Assembly (NCBI RefSeq): GCF_014650715.1
Contig: NZ_BMVM01000017.1
Span: 95,509 to 159,508 of the forward strand
Length of the DNA: 64,000 bases
Direction of reading: 5' to 3'
DNA from: Streptomyces bluensis
GTDB lineage: Bacteria; Actinomycetota; Actinomycetes; Streptomycetales; Streptomycetaceae
Every line of letters begins with the position of its first letter. Position 1 is the stretch's first letter. Positions 26,425 to 34,790 of the stretch are shown here, one piece after another. The translations under genes and the position numbers were made by a program. The notes under the pieces were generated by a model that saw nothing but the letters and a program-made list of their open reading frames with translations, ran no database searches and had not been told where the DNA came from.

Positions 26425-27609
26425 TCACGCCTCCTCCGCCCCGGTCTCACCCGCCCCAGCATCGCCCGCCTCGTCCTCGGCCTCGCCCGCCTCGTACCGC
26501 GTCCTCAGTTCGTGGACGACCCCGGAGGCGGCCGCGGTCAGCGGTACGGCGAGCAGCAGGCCGACGATCCCGGCGACGGACGCGCCCGCGGTGAGGGTGA
26601 CCATGACGACGGCCGGGTGCATCTGGACCGTACGGCTCTGGACCATCGGCTGGAGGACGTGCCCCTCCAGGGCCTGCACGGCGACGATGACCCCGAGCGC
26701 CCAGAGCGCGATGACGAACCCGCGGTCGGCGAGCGCGACGAGCACGGCCACGGCACCGGAGAGGAAGGCGCCGAGATACGGGATGTACGCGCCCACGAAG
26801 ACCAGCGCGCCCAGCCCGACGGCACCCGGGACCCTGAGGATGAGCAGCCCCGCGGTGACGCAGACGGAGTCGATCAGGGCGATGAAGGTGGTCCCGCGCA
26901 TGAAACCCTCGACGGCGTGGAAGGCCCGCCGCGCCATGGCCTCCAGGGTGTCGGCGGTGCCGGCGGGGGCCACGGCGCGCAGGGCGTCCCCGGCCCGGTG
27001 GAAATCCCGGAGGAAGAAGAAGACGAGCAGCAGCGCCAGCACCGCCATGGCGATCGCCTCGCCGACGACGCTGACTCCGCTGAGCACCCCGGAGGCGGCC
27101 GTCCCCCCGAACCTGCCCAGCAGCTTCGGGGCGTTGGTGGCCACGTCCTCCAACGAGCTACCGGCCGGCCCGAAGCGCGCGCTCAGGGAGCGTGCCGCCT
27201 CCCTGAGCGAGTGGACGATCTGGTCACCGGAGTCGACGATCGCGGCGACGACGATGTAGACGGCCCCGCCGACCACGGCCACGACGGCGACACAGGTGAC
27301 CGCCGCCGCGATCGACCGGTGGACCCCCGCGCCGACGAGGCGCCGGTGCATCGGCCGCAGCAACGCGGTCCCGAGCAGCGCCAGCAGCACCGGCACCACG
27401 GCCGTACGGAACTCGACGCAGAGCCGGATCCCGACATAGACGACCCCGGCGACGAGCAGGACGACGGCACACCATGCGGCAAGGCGGCGGACGGGGTCGG
27501 GGAGCAGGGGCCCGGGGCCCGGGCCCAGCGGCTTGGTGTCCTGCACGCCTCCAGCCGAACACGACCGACCGGACCTGTCGTGCGCGACCGGCCCACCCGG
27601 GTGACACAC
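26425..27609 (-). CDS. AI-2E (TerC-like PerM) family transporter
   Basis: 394 residues with about eight membrane segments and the central re-entrant pattern of the AI-2E/PerM family (SLREAARSL, then LLLVFFFLRDFHRAGDAL and GAYIPYLGAFLSGAVAVLVAL). Members export autoinducer-2, Na+ or other small solutes; substrate unknown. The GTG at 27609 has GGGGAG 6 nt upstream. A nearer GTG (27546) has its ribosome site only 1 nt away and is less likely. The C-terminus is acidic (GEAEDEAGDAGAGETGAEEA). Two perfect 14-bp repeats lie directly upstream. Confidence 0.88.
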   Translation of the reverse strand: MCHPGGPVAHDRSGRSCSAGGVQDTKPLGPGPGPLLPDPVRRLAAWCAVVLLVAGVVYVGIRLCVEFRTAVVPVLLALLGTALLRPMHRRLVGAGVHRSIAAAVTCVAVVAVVGGAVYIVVAAIVDSGDQIVHSLREAARSLSARFGPAGSSLEDVATNAPKLLGRFGGTAASGVLSGVSVVGEAIAMAVLALLLVFFFLRDFHRAGDALRAVAPAGTADTLEAMARRAFHAVEGFMRGTTFIALIDSVCVTAGLLILRVPGAVGLGALVFVGAYIPYLGAFLSGAVAVLVALADRGFVIALWALGVIVAVQALEGHVLQPMVQSRTVQMHPAVVMVTLTAGASVAGIVGLLLAVPLTAAASGVVHELRTRYEAGEAEDEAGDAGAGETGAEEA

Positions 27610-27630
27610 GGACCGCTCCCCTCCCCGAAG

Positions 27631-27658
27631 AACGGTCTGCGTTCAACGGTCTGCGTTC
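27631..27658. repeat. 14-bp tandem repeat between CHAT and AI-2E genes
   Basis: AACGGTCTGCGTTC occurs at 27631-27644 and 27645-27658, with a partial third copy AACGGTG. It sits just upstream of the AI-2E ribosome site and 15 bp after the CHAT gene stop, so it may be an operator for the transporter. Confidence 0.6.
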
Positions 27659-27672
27659 AACGGTGCGGCGAC

Positions 27673-30600
27673 TCACGGACCGGTGTGCACGTAGGCCGCC
27701 CAGAGCAGGGGGTCGTCGTTCTGCTGCCGGATACGGCGGACGGCCGTATGCAGGGCGAACGCGGAACGGGCGGGGTCGAGACGGTCGGGGGCGTCGGGGC
27801 GGCGGAGTTCGCTGTAGAAGCGCGCGGCCAGTTCCTGGGCCGTCATGTCCTCGGCCATCCACTGGGCGGCCACGACATGGGTGAAGCCGGCCAGTTGCAG
27901 GGCTCCCGCGAGGTGCAGGGCCTCATCGGGCAGCCCAGCCGTGCCGCGGGCCGTCTCGCAGGCCGACAGGAAGGCCAGGTCGGCGGCGTCGAGCCGGAGG
28001 CGGGCGATGTCCTCGACGGTGAGGAGGGCGGGCTGCTGGTCTCCGTGGCAGAACAGCCCGCTCCTGGCCGGGCGGGCCGGATCGTGGCGGGCGTGGCCCG
28101 CGAAATGCAGACAGGAGTGGTTCGGCAGGGCCCTGCGGACGGCACGCCGGTCGGCCGTGGGCCCGGCCAGCAGCTTCCGCTCCTTCACCTGCGTGACCAG
28201 CCGCAGGGCCTCCTTGCGGGCGAACGGCAGCGGCTGGAGGCCCGGCACGCTCGCCTGGTCGACGATCAGGACACCACCGGCCGTACGCTCCCCGGCGTCC
28301 CGGTCGTCCCGGTCGTCCCGGTCGTCCCGGTCATCCCGTTCGTCCTGCCGTCGCCGCGCCTGTGCCAGGGACCGCAGCGTCGTGGTGTACGAGCAGACGT
28401 ACCGCTCCGGAAGCTCTCCGGCGGCGTGCAGCGGGAGGAGTGCGAGCAGGCCGGTGGGGCACCACCACAGCCGGCCTGGTTCCAGGCGCTTGGCGGGTCC
28501 CAGTCCGGCCAGGACCGGTTCTACGACCGTCTCCCGCAGCCACTCCAGGGTGTCCCGGAGCGCGCGGCCGGCCTCGTCCGGGGACCGGCTCGCCGAGGAG
28601 AGCGCGGCGAGCAGCGCCTCCGTCCGCTCCTTGAGTCCGCCGGGCCCCTCAAGGCTCAGACCGGGCAGCGGTACGGTCCGCAGTGCGCCCCGGGTGACGA
28701 CGAGCGCGTCACAGCGCAGAAAGCTCGTGTTGACGACGACCACGGTCCCGTCACCGGCCGCCTCGCGCAGTTCCTCGGGAGAGGGCGGCCGCAGGAGGTC
28801 GTCGAGCCCGAGCAGGCGGTACGCGTCGCGGGTCAGCTCGTCCAGCTCGGCGGCCAGTTCGCGGTGCCGGTGGGCCTCGGCCCGCTGCTCGCGGACGGGT
28901 GCCGTCGGGTCGGTGAGGGAGGAGTCCGCCGAGTGGAGGACGGAGCGGATCTCCGCGATGCGGTGGGCCAGTCGCGGTTCCTGCTCCTCCAGCGCCGTCA
29001 GGTCGAAGCGGGAGTCCACCGCCTGGGCCAGGAGCACCCCGCGGCCCTGCTCCAGCAGGTGCAGCGCCGTATCCGGCCGGCCCGCGGAGAGGGCGGCGGC
29101 CGCCGCGTCGCAGGCGATGCTGTCCGAGACGGCCAGCCCGCTGATGCGGTCCTCCAGCTCCAGGCCGTGCCAGGCCATCAGCGGAAGCTGGGCGACCGCC
29201 ACCTGGTAGGCGTCGACGGCCTGCGCCCAGTCCTCCAGCAGGGCGGCCCGCAGTCCCCAGTGCGCGGCGGCGGAGAACCGCACCTTGGCCGGCACGCCCT
29301 CGACACCCGCCGCCTCCCGGAACAAGGCGCACGCCTTCTCCAGGTCACGGTGACTGCTCCCCTGTACGGCCGCGAAGGAGTGCGCCGTTGCCAGGGTGAT
29401 GAGGAAGGACACGCGACGCACGTCGTCGTCGGGGATCACCCGCAGCGCCGCTTCCGCCGCTTCGATCGCCCCGTCCAGATCGGTTGCGGACAGCGTCAGG
29501 TCGTACCGGGTGAGGAAGGCCCAGGAGAGTACGAGCAGGGCTCTGCCCCGGACCGGATGACCGTCCGGGGTGGTGTCGGCGGCCTCCTGGCAGCAGCGGA
29601 CGGCCTCGTCCGCGTCACCCCGCCGCTCCAGCCGCCCACAGCGGTCCAGGAGGACCAGGGCCAGATTCGACAGCGCCACGAACCGCCGCGCATGCCCCTG
29701 CGGGTACGCGTGCACGGCCACCCGACCGGCGTCGACCGCCTCGTCCAACTCCTCGATCGCCTGCGTGCGTTCGTACCGGTCGGCGAGCGCCAGACAGAGG
29801 CTGACAGCCGCCTCACCCGCGCCCTCGCTGCCGGGGGCCACCGCCCCCACGGCCTCCCGCAGCACCTCGACGGCCTCGTCCAGGTCGGCGAACGCGCCCG
29901 CCCGCTCGTACCTCCTGCGCAGCACCACGCCCAGGCTCGTCAGCAGGACAGCCCGGTCGTACGGCGGTGTCCCCGGCGGTACGGCGGCGACGGCCTCCCG
30001 GCCCACCCGCACCGCCTCCTCCAGGTCCGCCACCGTGTTCAGCCGGAGGTACCGGGAGGTCAGGGCGGTGCAGAGATGCGCACGCCACAGCGCGCGCTCC
30101 GGATGACCGGGCGGCAGGGCTTCCACGGCCTGCCCGGTCAGGTCCACCGCCCGGTGCAGATCGGACACGCTGTCGAGGTGTTCGGCCCGCTGCCGCAGCG
30201 CCATACCGAGCGCGGAGAGCGCCTTCGCCGACTCCGGGCCCCCGGCCTCGGCCGCGATCGCCACGGCCTCCTCCAGACGCCGGACCGCCTCGTCCAGCAG
30301 CGCGGCGTCGCCGCGGCGCTCGTACAGCAGACCGAGGACGCGGCCGAGGTTGAACAGCACCGGCAGCGCCTGCGCTCCCGCGAGGACCCGCAGGTCCGCC
30401 GCCTCCCGGAGGACGGCGGCGGACCGGTCCAGCGCTTCGGACGGGTCGGCGGCCCCGGTATGCCAGAGACGGATGGCCCGTGTCATATAGGTGAGCCCCA
30501 GCTCGGAGAGGCACAGGGCGAGTTCCGCACTGCCAGGGGGCAGCCGGCGGCGGACGGCTTCCAGAGCCGCGATGGCTTCGTCGCCGTCGTCGTCCCCGTC

Positions 30601-31815
30601 GGCGGCCAGCGCCCCACCGCCCTTGTCCGAGTCCCCGCCGCCGCTGTCCGCGCCGCCCGGCGTGAGCTGGTACCGCACTGCCAGCGCCTCCGCCAACAGC
30701 CCTTCGGCGCGCTCCCGTTCGGGCCCGGCGGCAGCCGACACGGCCCGCTGGGCAAAATCGACCGCGGCGTCGCCGTCCGCGGGGTCCCGCGACTGCCGGA
30801 AGCGCGCGAGGTACGCGCTGCCCAGCTCGTAGAGGTACGGCGCGACGACAGCGCCCTCACCCACCCGGAGCGCCTCCCGGCAGAGCTCGACGGCTTCGTC
30901 GATGTCGCGCGGCTGGCGCGTACGGTCGTACCTCAGCCGCAGCATCACCACGAGCAGCCACATCCGCCGCACCCGCCACTCGGCGGGGACGGCCGCCAGT
31001 TCGCGGCGCTCCAGGTCCACCAGAGCGTCGAACTCGGCGGTCTCCTCGCAGTGTTCGGCCTTCGTCGACATGACGGCGGCGAGATTGGCCAGGTACAGGA
31101 CGTGTTCCGGATCGTCGGGGGAGCAGAGCCGTGCCGCCCGTCGGGTATGGTCCAGCGCCTCCCCGAGATCGTCGGCCCGCTCGCGCGGGTTCCTCGTGCC
31201 CCGGGCGCGCTGGTGTAGCGCCACCCCGAGGTGGGTCAGGTACATCGCGAGTTGAGGGTCACGCGGATCCGTGACGCGTACGGCTTCGCGTAAGGCGTCC
31301 ACGGCTGCCCGCACATCCCCGGCGGCGCCGTCCCCGCCCCGGGCGGCACGGGCGGTGAGCGCCACGCCCAGATGGGAGTGGAACACGGCGACGGGTTGCG
31401 GCGCCGACCGCACCGCCTCGCGGGCGCATCCGACGGCCTCGTCCAGCACAGCGTCCGCGCTCGACTGCCGGGTCTGGGCCAGCAGGTTGAGGGCGCCCGC
31501 GAGGTTGCCGTGGTACATCCACCGGTTCGGATCACCGGGGTACGCGGAGGCCACCGCGCGCCGCCCCGAGTCCACCGCCTCGTCCAGGTCCGCCTCGTCC
31601 CGGCGCAGCGCATAGCGGTCCCGTAACGCCGCGCACAGGTTGGACACCGCCATGGGACGGCCGGGGTGCCCCTCGGGCAGGAGGTCACGGCAGCGCCGCA
31701 GGAGCGCGATCGCCCCGTCGAGCGCCTGAGGATCGCGTACGGCGCCCCAACGCGCGTACAGCTCCAGGGCCTGGGCACCCATGCGGATGGCGTCGTCGTC
31801 TCCTGACCTACCCAA
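27673..31815 (-). CDS. TPR-CHAT protein (caspase-like protease with TPR array)
   Basis: 1380 residues. From residue 15 to about 960 the protein is an array of helical TPR-type repeats, each with phrases like LDEAVDSGRRAV, ADLEEAVRVGREAV, GHPERALWRAHLCTALTSRY. Residues ~1020-1380 form a CHAT caspase-like domain with the catalytic His in HFAGHAR (His1241) and Cys in LSACETA (Cys1286). Between them is a 9-bp microsatellite coding for DDRDDRDDRDDRD. The TTG start is 9 nt after AGAGGG; the next ATG (31782) has no site. It is the last gene of a minus-strand cassette with a 3-TM protein and a 69-aa protein. TPR-CHAT proteases in other bacteria act in conflict or cell-death pathways; substrate here is unknown. 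Confidence 0.92.
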   Translation of the reverse strand: MGRSGDDDAIRMGAQALELYARWGAVRDPQALDGAIALLRRCRDLLPEGHPGRPMAVSNLCAALRDRYALRRDEADLDEAVDSGRRAVASAYPGDPNRWMYHGNLAGALNLLAQTRQSSADAVLDEAVGCAREAVRSAPQPVAVFHSHLGVALTARAARGGDGAAGDVRAAVDALREAVRVTDPRDPQLAMYLTHLGVALHQRARGTRNPRERADDLGEALDHTRRAARLCSPDDPEHVLYLANLAAVMSTKAEHCEETAEFDALVDLERRELAAVPAEWRVRRMWLLVVMLRLRYDRTRQPRDIDEAVELCREALRVGEGAVVAPYLYELGSAYLARFRQSRDPADGDAAVDFAQRAVSAAAGPERERAEGLLAEALAVRYQLTPGGADSGGGDSDKGGGALAADGDDDGDEAIAALEAVRRRLPPGSAELALCLSELGLTYMTRAIRLWHTGAADPSEALDRSAAVLREAADLRVLAGAQALPVLFNLGRVLGLLYERRGDAALLDEAVRRLEEAVAIAAEAGGPESAKALSALGMALRQRAEHLDSVSDLHRAVDLTGQAVEALPPGHPERALWRAHLCTALTSRYLRLNTVADLEEAVRVGREAVAAVPPGTPPYDRAVLLTSLGVVLRRRYERAGAFADLDEAVEVLREAVGAVAPGSEGAGEAAVSLCLALADRYERTQAIEELDEAVDAGRVAVHAYPQGHARRFVALSNLALVLLDRCGRLERRGDADEAVRCCQEAADTTPDGHPVRGRALLVLSWAFLTRYDLTLSATDLDGAIEAAEAALRVIPDDDVRRVSFLITLATAHSFAAVQGSSHRDLEKACALFREAAGVEGVPAKVRFSAAAHWGLRAALLEDWAQAVDAYQVAVAQLPLMAWHGLELEDRISGLAVSDSIACDAAAAALSAGRPDTALHLLEQGRGVLLAQAVDSRFDLTALEEQEPRLAHRIAEIRSVLHSADSSLTDPTAPVREQRAEAHRHRELAAELDELTRDAYRLLGLDDLLRPPSPEELREAAGDGTVVVVNTSFLRCDALVVTRGALRTVPLPGLSLEGPGGLKERTEALLAALSSASRSPDEAGRALRDTLEWLRETVVEPVLAGLGPAKRLEPGRLWWCPTGLLALLPLHAAGELPERYVCSYTTTLRSLAQARRRQDERDDRDDRDDRDDRDAGERTAGGVLIVDQASVPGLQPLPFARKEALRLVTQVKERKLLAGPTADRRAVRRALPNHSCLHFAGHARHDPARPARSGLFCHGDQQPALLTVEDIARLRLDAADLAFLSACETARGTAGLPDEALHLAGALQLAGFTHVVAAQWMAEDMTAQELAARFYSELRRPDAPDRLDPARSAFALHTAVRRIRQQNDDPLLWAAYVHTGP
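28296..28350. repeat. 9-bp microsatellite inside the CHAT gene
   Basis: The word CCGGTCGTC is repeated about four times with variants, encoding a DDR tripeptide repeat in the linker inside the CHAT region. In-frame copy-number changes would alter linker length only. Confidence 0.7.
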
Positions 31816-31828
31816 GACGTCTCGCCCT

Positions 31829-31876
31829 CTCTTCTCCGGCTCTCTTCTCCGACTCTTCTCCGGTCCTCTTCTCCGG
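31829..31876 (-). repeat. Four Shine-Dalgarno-like repeats before the CHAT gene
   Basis: On the coding strand CGGAGAAGAG occurs four times (31876-31866, 31863-31853, 31851-31842, 31839-31829) with 11- and 13-bp spacing, filling most of the 66-nt gap between the 3-TM gene and the CHAT start. Each copy holds a GGAG ribosome-binding core. Confidence 0.8.
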
Positions 31877-31881
31877 GCCGG

Positions 31882-32565
31882 TCAGCCGCCGTCGGTGGCC
31901 AGCAGGAACAGCACCGCCCCGACGACCACGAGGAGCGACCCCAGCATCGTCTGCACCCGGGCCCGGCGCAGGGCTCCGCGCACCTGCCAGGCATGGACGA
32001 GCTCCAGCAGAGCCCGGCGGCGGGCGGCGGAGTGCGCGACGTTGACGCGAGCCGCGGTGAGAGCGCGGTTCAGTTCGGCGTGCCGATCCCCGTCCCGCTC
32101 CCGGGCGAGACGTTCCGTCAGGTTCACGGCCACGGTGGCGTGCAGACGGCAGGACCGGACGAGTTCGTCGACGGTCGTGCCGAACGGGCCGAAGAACAGC
32201 TCGGGGGCAGCCTCGATCTCGGCGCGGAGGTCGGCGAGGGAAGGGTCATCGAGTGACCGGAGGGTGGTGAACCGTGGGGTCAGTACCTCGCCGGTCCACC
32301 AGATCGCCCAGAACACCCCCACCAGTGCCAGACCGAGCCCGCCCGCGGCCAGCGCGACGTCGCCGCGGCCATGGATCTTACCGATGGCGGCCAGCGGGAA
32401 GCCCCCGAGCAACAGTCCGCCGACGGCCGCAGTGGCCATGATCGTCCAGCGCGCCACAGCCCGCATGTCAGCGACAGCGGCGTCCGCATGCGTGCCGACG
32501 ACCGCCTGTTCCCCGACCGCCACGGGGTCCTGGGGCTGCGACGCCTCGGGGGACAGGGCGCTCAC
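31882..32565 (-). CDS. 3-TM membrane protein of the CHAT cassette
   Basis: 227 residues from a GTG that overlaps the stop of the upstream 69-aa gene (GTGA). Two adjacent membrane segments lie near residues 41-62 and 70-93; then a ~110-residue cytoplasmic helical region (LRAEIEAAPELFFGPFGTTVDELVRSCRLHATVAVNLTERLA) rich in Arg and Leu; then a last segment at 203-222 (TMLGSLLVVVGAVLFLLA). I do not recognise the family. TM pair plus coiled region resembles small membrane effectors or sensors found next to proteases. Co-translation with the 69-aa protein and 66 bp to the CHAT gene suggest one functional unit. Confidence 0.82.
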   Translation of the reverse strand: MSALSPEASQPQDPVAVGEQAVVGTHADAAVADMRAVARWTIMATAAVGGLLLGGFPLAAIGKIHGRGDVALAAGGLGLALVGVFWAIWWTGEVLTPRFTTLRSLDDPSLADLRAEIEAAPELFFGPFGTTVDELVRSCRLHATVAVNLTERLARERDGDRHAELNRALTAARVNVAHSAARRRALLELVHAWQVRGALRRARVQTMLGSLLVVVGAVLFLLATDGG

Positions 32566-32771
32566 GAGGGCGTGGGACCTACGCCGTCGTTGCCCCGGAA
32601 TTTGATGTCGTGCAGCCCATGGTCGCTGTTGTCGGGCAACTCCCCATACGGAAGCCACGCGCTGCCGTCGTAGTACTCGACCCGGCCCTCATCGTCGGTC
32701 CGAACGTCACCGATCTCCGGAGGCTTCACGCTCTCCGATGCGGCACCGTGTCCTCGCACCTGCTCGCTCAC
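32562..32771 (-). CDS. 69-aa soluble protein with DGSAW motif, CHAT cassette
   Basis: GTG start 8 nt after GGGAG; its TGA overlaps the next gene's GTG. The sequence is polar and acidic, without membrane segments: an Asp/Glu-rich start, then VEYYDGSAWLPYGELPD, then a tail IKFRGNDGVGPTPS. The YYDGSAWLPY core resembles the short W-containing DGxxW modules of actinobacterial proteins. Its position as first gene of the cassette makes it a candidate substrate, inhibitor or recruiter for the CHAT protein, by inference only. Confidence 0.7.
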   Translation of the reverse strand: MSEQVRGHGAASESVKPPEIGDVRTDDEGRVEYYDGSAWLPYGELPDNSDHGLHDIKFRGNDGVGPTPS

Positions 32772-32884
32772 GCCTGCAACTCCCACCAGCAGAGGCACAT
32801 GGGTGAGGGAGAGGCTACCGCCCACGAACCCATGAGTTTCGAACGGCCTACGGAACCGGCCGACCCCGATAGTGGAGTCGGCCC

Positions 32885-33703
32885 TCAGCGGCGACAGACG
32901 AGGATGCCGCCCAAGCACGTGACCTCGAAGACCCCGCGCTGGGCGATGTGATCGAGAAGGATCGTGCGTGCCCGTTCGATCGTGGCGTCGAAGGGCACAT
33001 CGTGCTGGTCCGCCCAGGCCCGGTAGGAGGCCATGTGCGCAATGACCGGTTCGGGATCGTGGACCGTGATGATGCCGGGCAGTTCAATCGTCTCCAAGCG
33101 GCCGAACTCCTCCCCCAGGAAGGCCGGGGCCTTCTCCAGGGAGAAGCGGGCGCTGAGCGAGATGCGGGCTGGGCCGCGTCCGGTGCCGAGAACGTCGCCT
33201 GCAGCCCGCTGCCACAGGTCGTCGAGTTCGGCCTTGTCCCGATCGCTGTTGGTGGAGGCGATCACCAGCCCATCACGGCCGACCACGCGGGACAGCTCCC
33301 CCACCGCCCGAGGGATGTCCGGGACGTGGTAGAGCATGTGCAACGCCAAGGCGGCATCGGCGCTCCCCGTGGCCAGTGGCAAGCGGGTGGCGTCCGCAAC
33401 GGCCACCGGACGGGGGACACCGGCGAGAATGCCAGGAGCGATGTCCAGGCCCAGCAGGGCAAGGTCGGGCCGGTCGTCGCGGAGCCGCTGGATGAACTTG
33501 CCGTTGCCGCAGCCGACATCGACCACGCGCCCGCGCACGCCCCTCAGCTGCTCGACGACGATGCCCGGCAGGTCGTAACGAGGCGCCTGCCACTGATAAA
33601 GCGACTGGCGGGCAGCCAGATCCCGGTCGCTGCTGTAGGCGCTTCCAGCGAGCCGCCCCCGGTCGGTGACAGCGGCTGCATGTGCGGCGGACAGTTCGGT
33701 CAC
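32885..33703 (-). CDS. Class I SAM-dependent methyltransferase
   Basis: 272 residues. Motif I is VVDVGCGNGKFIQRL, motif II region LLGLDIAPGILAG, and ADATRLPLATGSADAALALHMLYHVPD is the Methyltransf_11 core. The N-terminal segment SAYSSDRDLAARQSLYQWQAPRYDLPGIV is typical of small Streptomyces methyltransferases of unknown acceptor. The GTG at 33703 has GGAG 8 nt upstream; an ATG at 33742 (AAGGG 5 nt before it) is also possible. The insertion-sequence remnant ends 8 bp before that ATG, so the original promoter may have been replaced. It is 113 bp upstream of the CHAT cassette on the same strand. Confidence 0.85.
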   Translation of the reverse strand: MTELSAAHAAAVTDRGRLAGSAYSSDRDLAARQSLYQWQAPRYDLPGIVVEQLRGVRGRVVDVGCGNGKFIQRLRDDRPDLALLGLDIAPGILAGVPRPVAVADATRLPLATGSADAALALHMLYHVPDIPRAVGELSRVVGRDGLVIASTNSDRDKAELDDLWQRAAGDVLGTGRGPARISLSARFSLEKAPAFLGEEFGRLETIELPGIITVHDPEPVIAHMASYRAWADQHDVPFDATIERARTILLDHIAQRGVFEVTCLGGILVCRR

Positions 33704-33749
33704 GTCGGCAACTCCGGAGGGTGGGCTGGGGATACCATCCACGCCCTTA

Positions 33750-34642
33750 AGCTTGTCTTTTATGGTTTGCGGGCTTTGGGTTGATTACGTTCGGCGATGG
33801 TCTCGGGGCGTCTGGTCGTTTTGCCCAGGGTGTGCGCCGCGATCACAAGCCATGTCCAGCGGTCCGCGGCATCGGGAGTACGCAGCTTGGGACGCGTCCA
33901 GCCGAGCGTCTGCTTTACAAAACGCCAAGTATGTTCAAGATCGAACCTGCGGAGGAACGCTTGCCACCGCAGGTCGACGTCCTCGCTGGTCATGCCAGTC
34001 CTGGAGGACCACAGTCAGACGGGCAGCGGGTCGCCTCCGCCGGGCAGGTGGTCCACCTGCAGGCGGATCAGGGTCCCCTCGATGACGGGAAGTTCGCCGA
34101 CGTGGTCGATCCACGCGGAGCGGGTGGTGAGCCGCGGGTGGATGCGGTCCCGGGCCATCGCCTGCGCGGTACCGTAGCGGTCGGTGACCTGCACGGTCTC
34201 GGCGTCCGGCTCAGCCCAGGTGTCCGGCTTGGCGAAGCGGAACTCCGGCCCAGCGCCTTGCGCAGCCCGCCCACGTCGATGCGGCCCTGGTTGAGCGCGT
34301 CGTACAACGCGCCGTGCCCACGCCGGTGTTCGGCCAGCAGCGTCAGGTCGACCGGCGAGGTCACCGGCCCGTTCTCGCAGAGCATCGCGTCGCACAGCTC
34401 GAACAGGGTGTCACCGCGTGCGGTGAAGCACGCGTACAGGTCCTCCCGGAAGTGTGACGCGAAGTCGAACGCGTCCCGCCGGGCATCGTCGTGCAGCACA
34501 CTCACCTCTGCGCGGCCCTTGTATGAACGTGATTCCGTGGCGGAACGCATGCTCATACAAAGGCCATCCGCCTGCCCCGAAAACTCCCTGGTGAGTGACA
34601 CCGTTCGGGACGCCGTTCGACTCCCGAGGTAAAAGACAAGCT
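33750..34642 (-). mobile_element. Insertion-sequence remnant with 12-bp terminal inverted repeats
   Basis: AGCTTGTCTTTT (33750-33761) and AAAAGACAAGCT (34631-34642) are perfect inverted repeats bounding a decayed transposase. The element is 893 bp, while intact relatives are about 1.4 kb, so roughly 0.5 kb is gone. No direct target duplication is obvious outside the ends. It separates the methyltransferase from the WD40-like gene. Confidence 0.8.
33760..34499 (-). pseudogene. Transposase pseudogene (NF041680-type)
   Basis: Three pieces in different frames read as one transposase. Piece 1 (from GTG 34499) starts VLHDDARRDAFDFASHFRED and runs to GLRKALG near 34250. About 150 residues holding much of the catalytic core are then missing, and the frame shifts to EFRFAKPDTWAEPDAE, running to GGDPLPV. 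An internal TGA replaces the expected Trp of PVWLWSSRTG at about 34013. The last piece is VDLRWQAFLRRFDLEHTWRF to ARKP and stop, itself shortened after IAAHT. The gene cannot make active transposase. Family assignment is from memory of similar actinobacterial transposases. Confidence 0.8.
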
Positions 34643-34739
34643 CGGCAGACTCACCTTCACGGTCTTGGGTTTGGATCACAGCGCCTCGACAGCACACATG
34701 ATCACCCCAAGGCCGTTCTGCCGTGTGGAGAACGCCAAA

Positions 34740-34768
34740 CCCGTGGTCAGCCGCAGGCCGACCACGGG
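34740..34768 (-). terminator. Hairpin after the WD40-like gene
   Basis: A 9-bp stem CCCGTGGTC / GACCACGGG (34740-34748, 34760-34768) lies 22 nt past the WD40 gene stop. Confidence 0.55.
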
Positions 34769-34790
34769 CAGAGGCAGGCCCCATGCGTCG

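Noticed and set aside
26413..31218. Very long open frame on the plus strand (about 1600 codons)
   Set aside because: It is antisense to the AI-2E and CHAT genes; lack of stops comes from high GC, and the translation is Arg/Gly/Gln/His-rich without domain logic.
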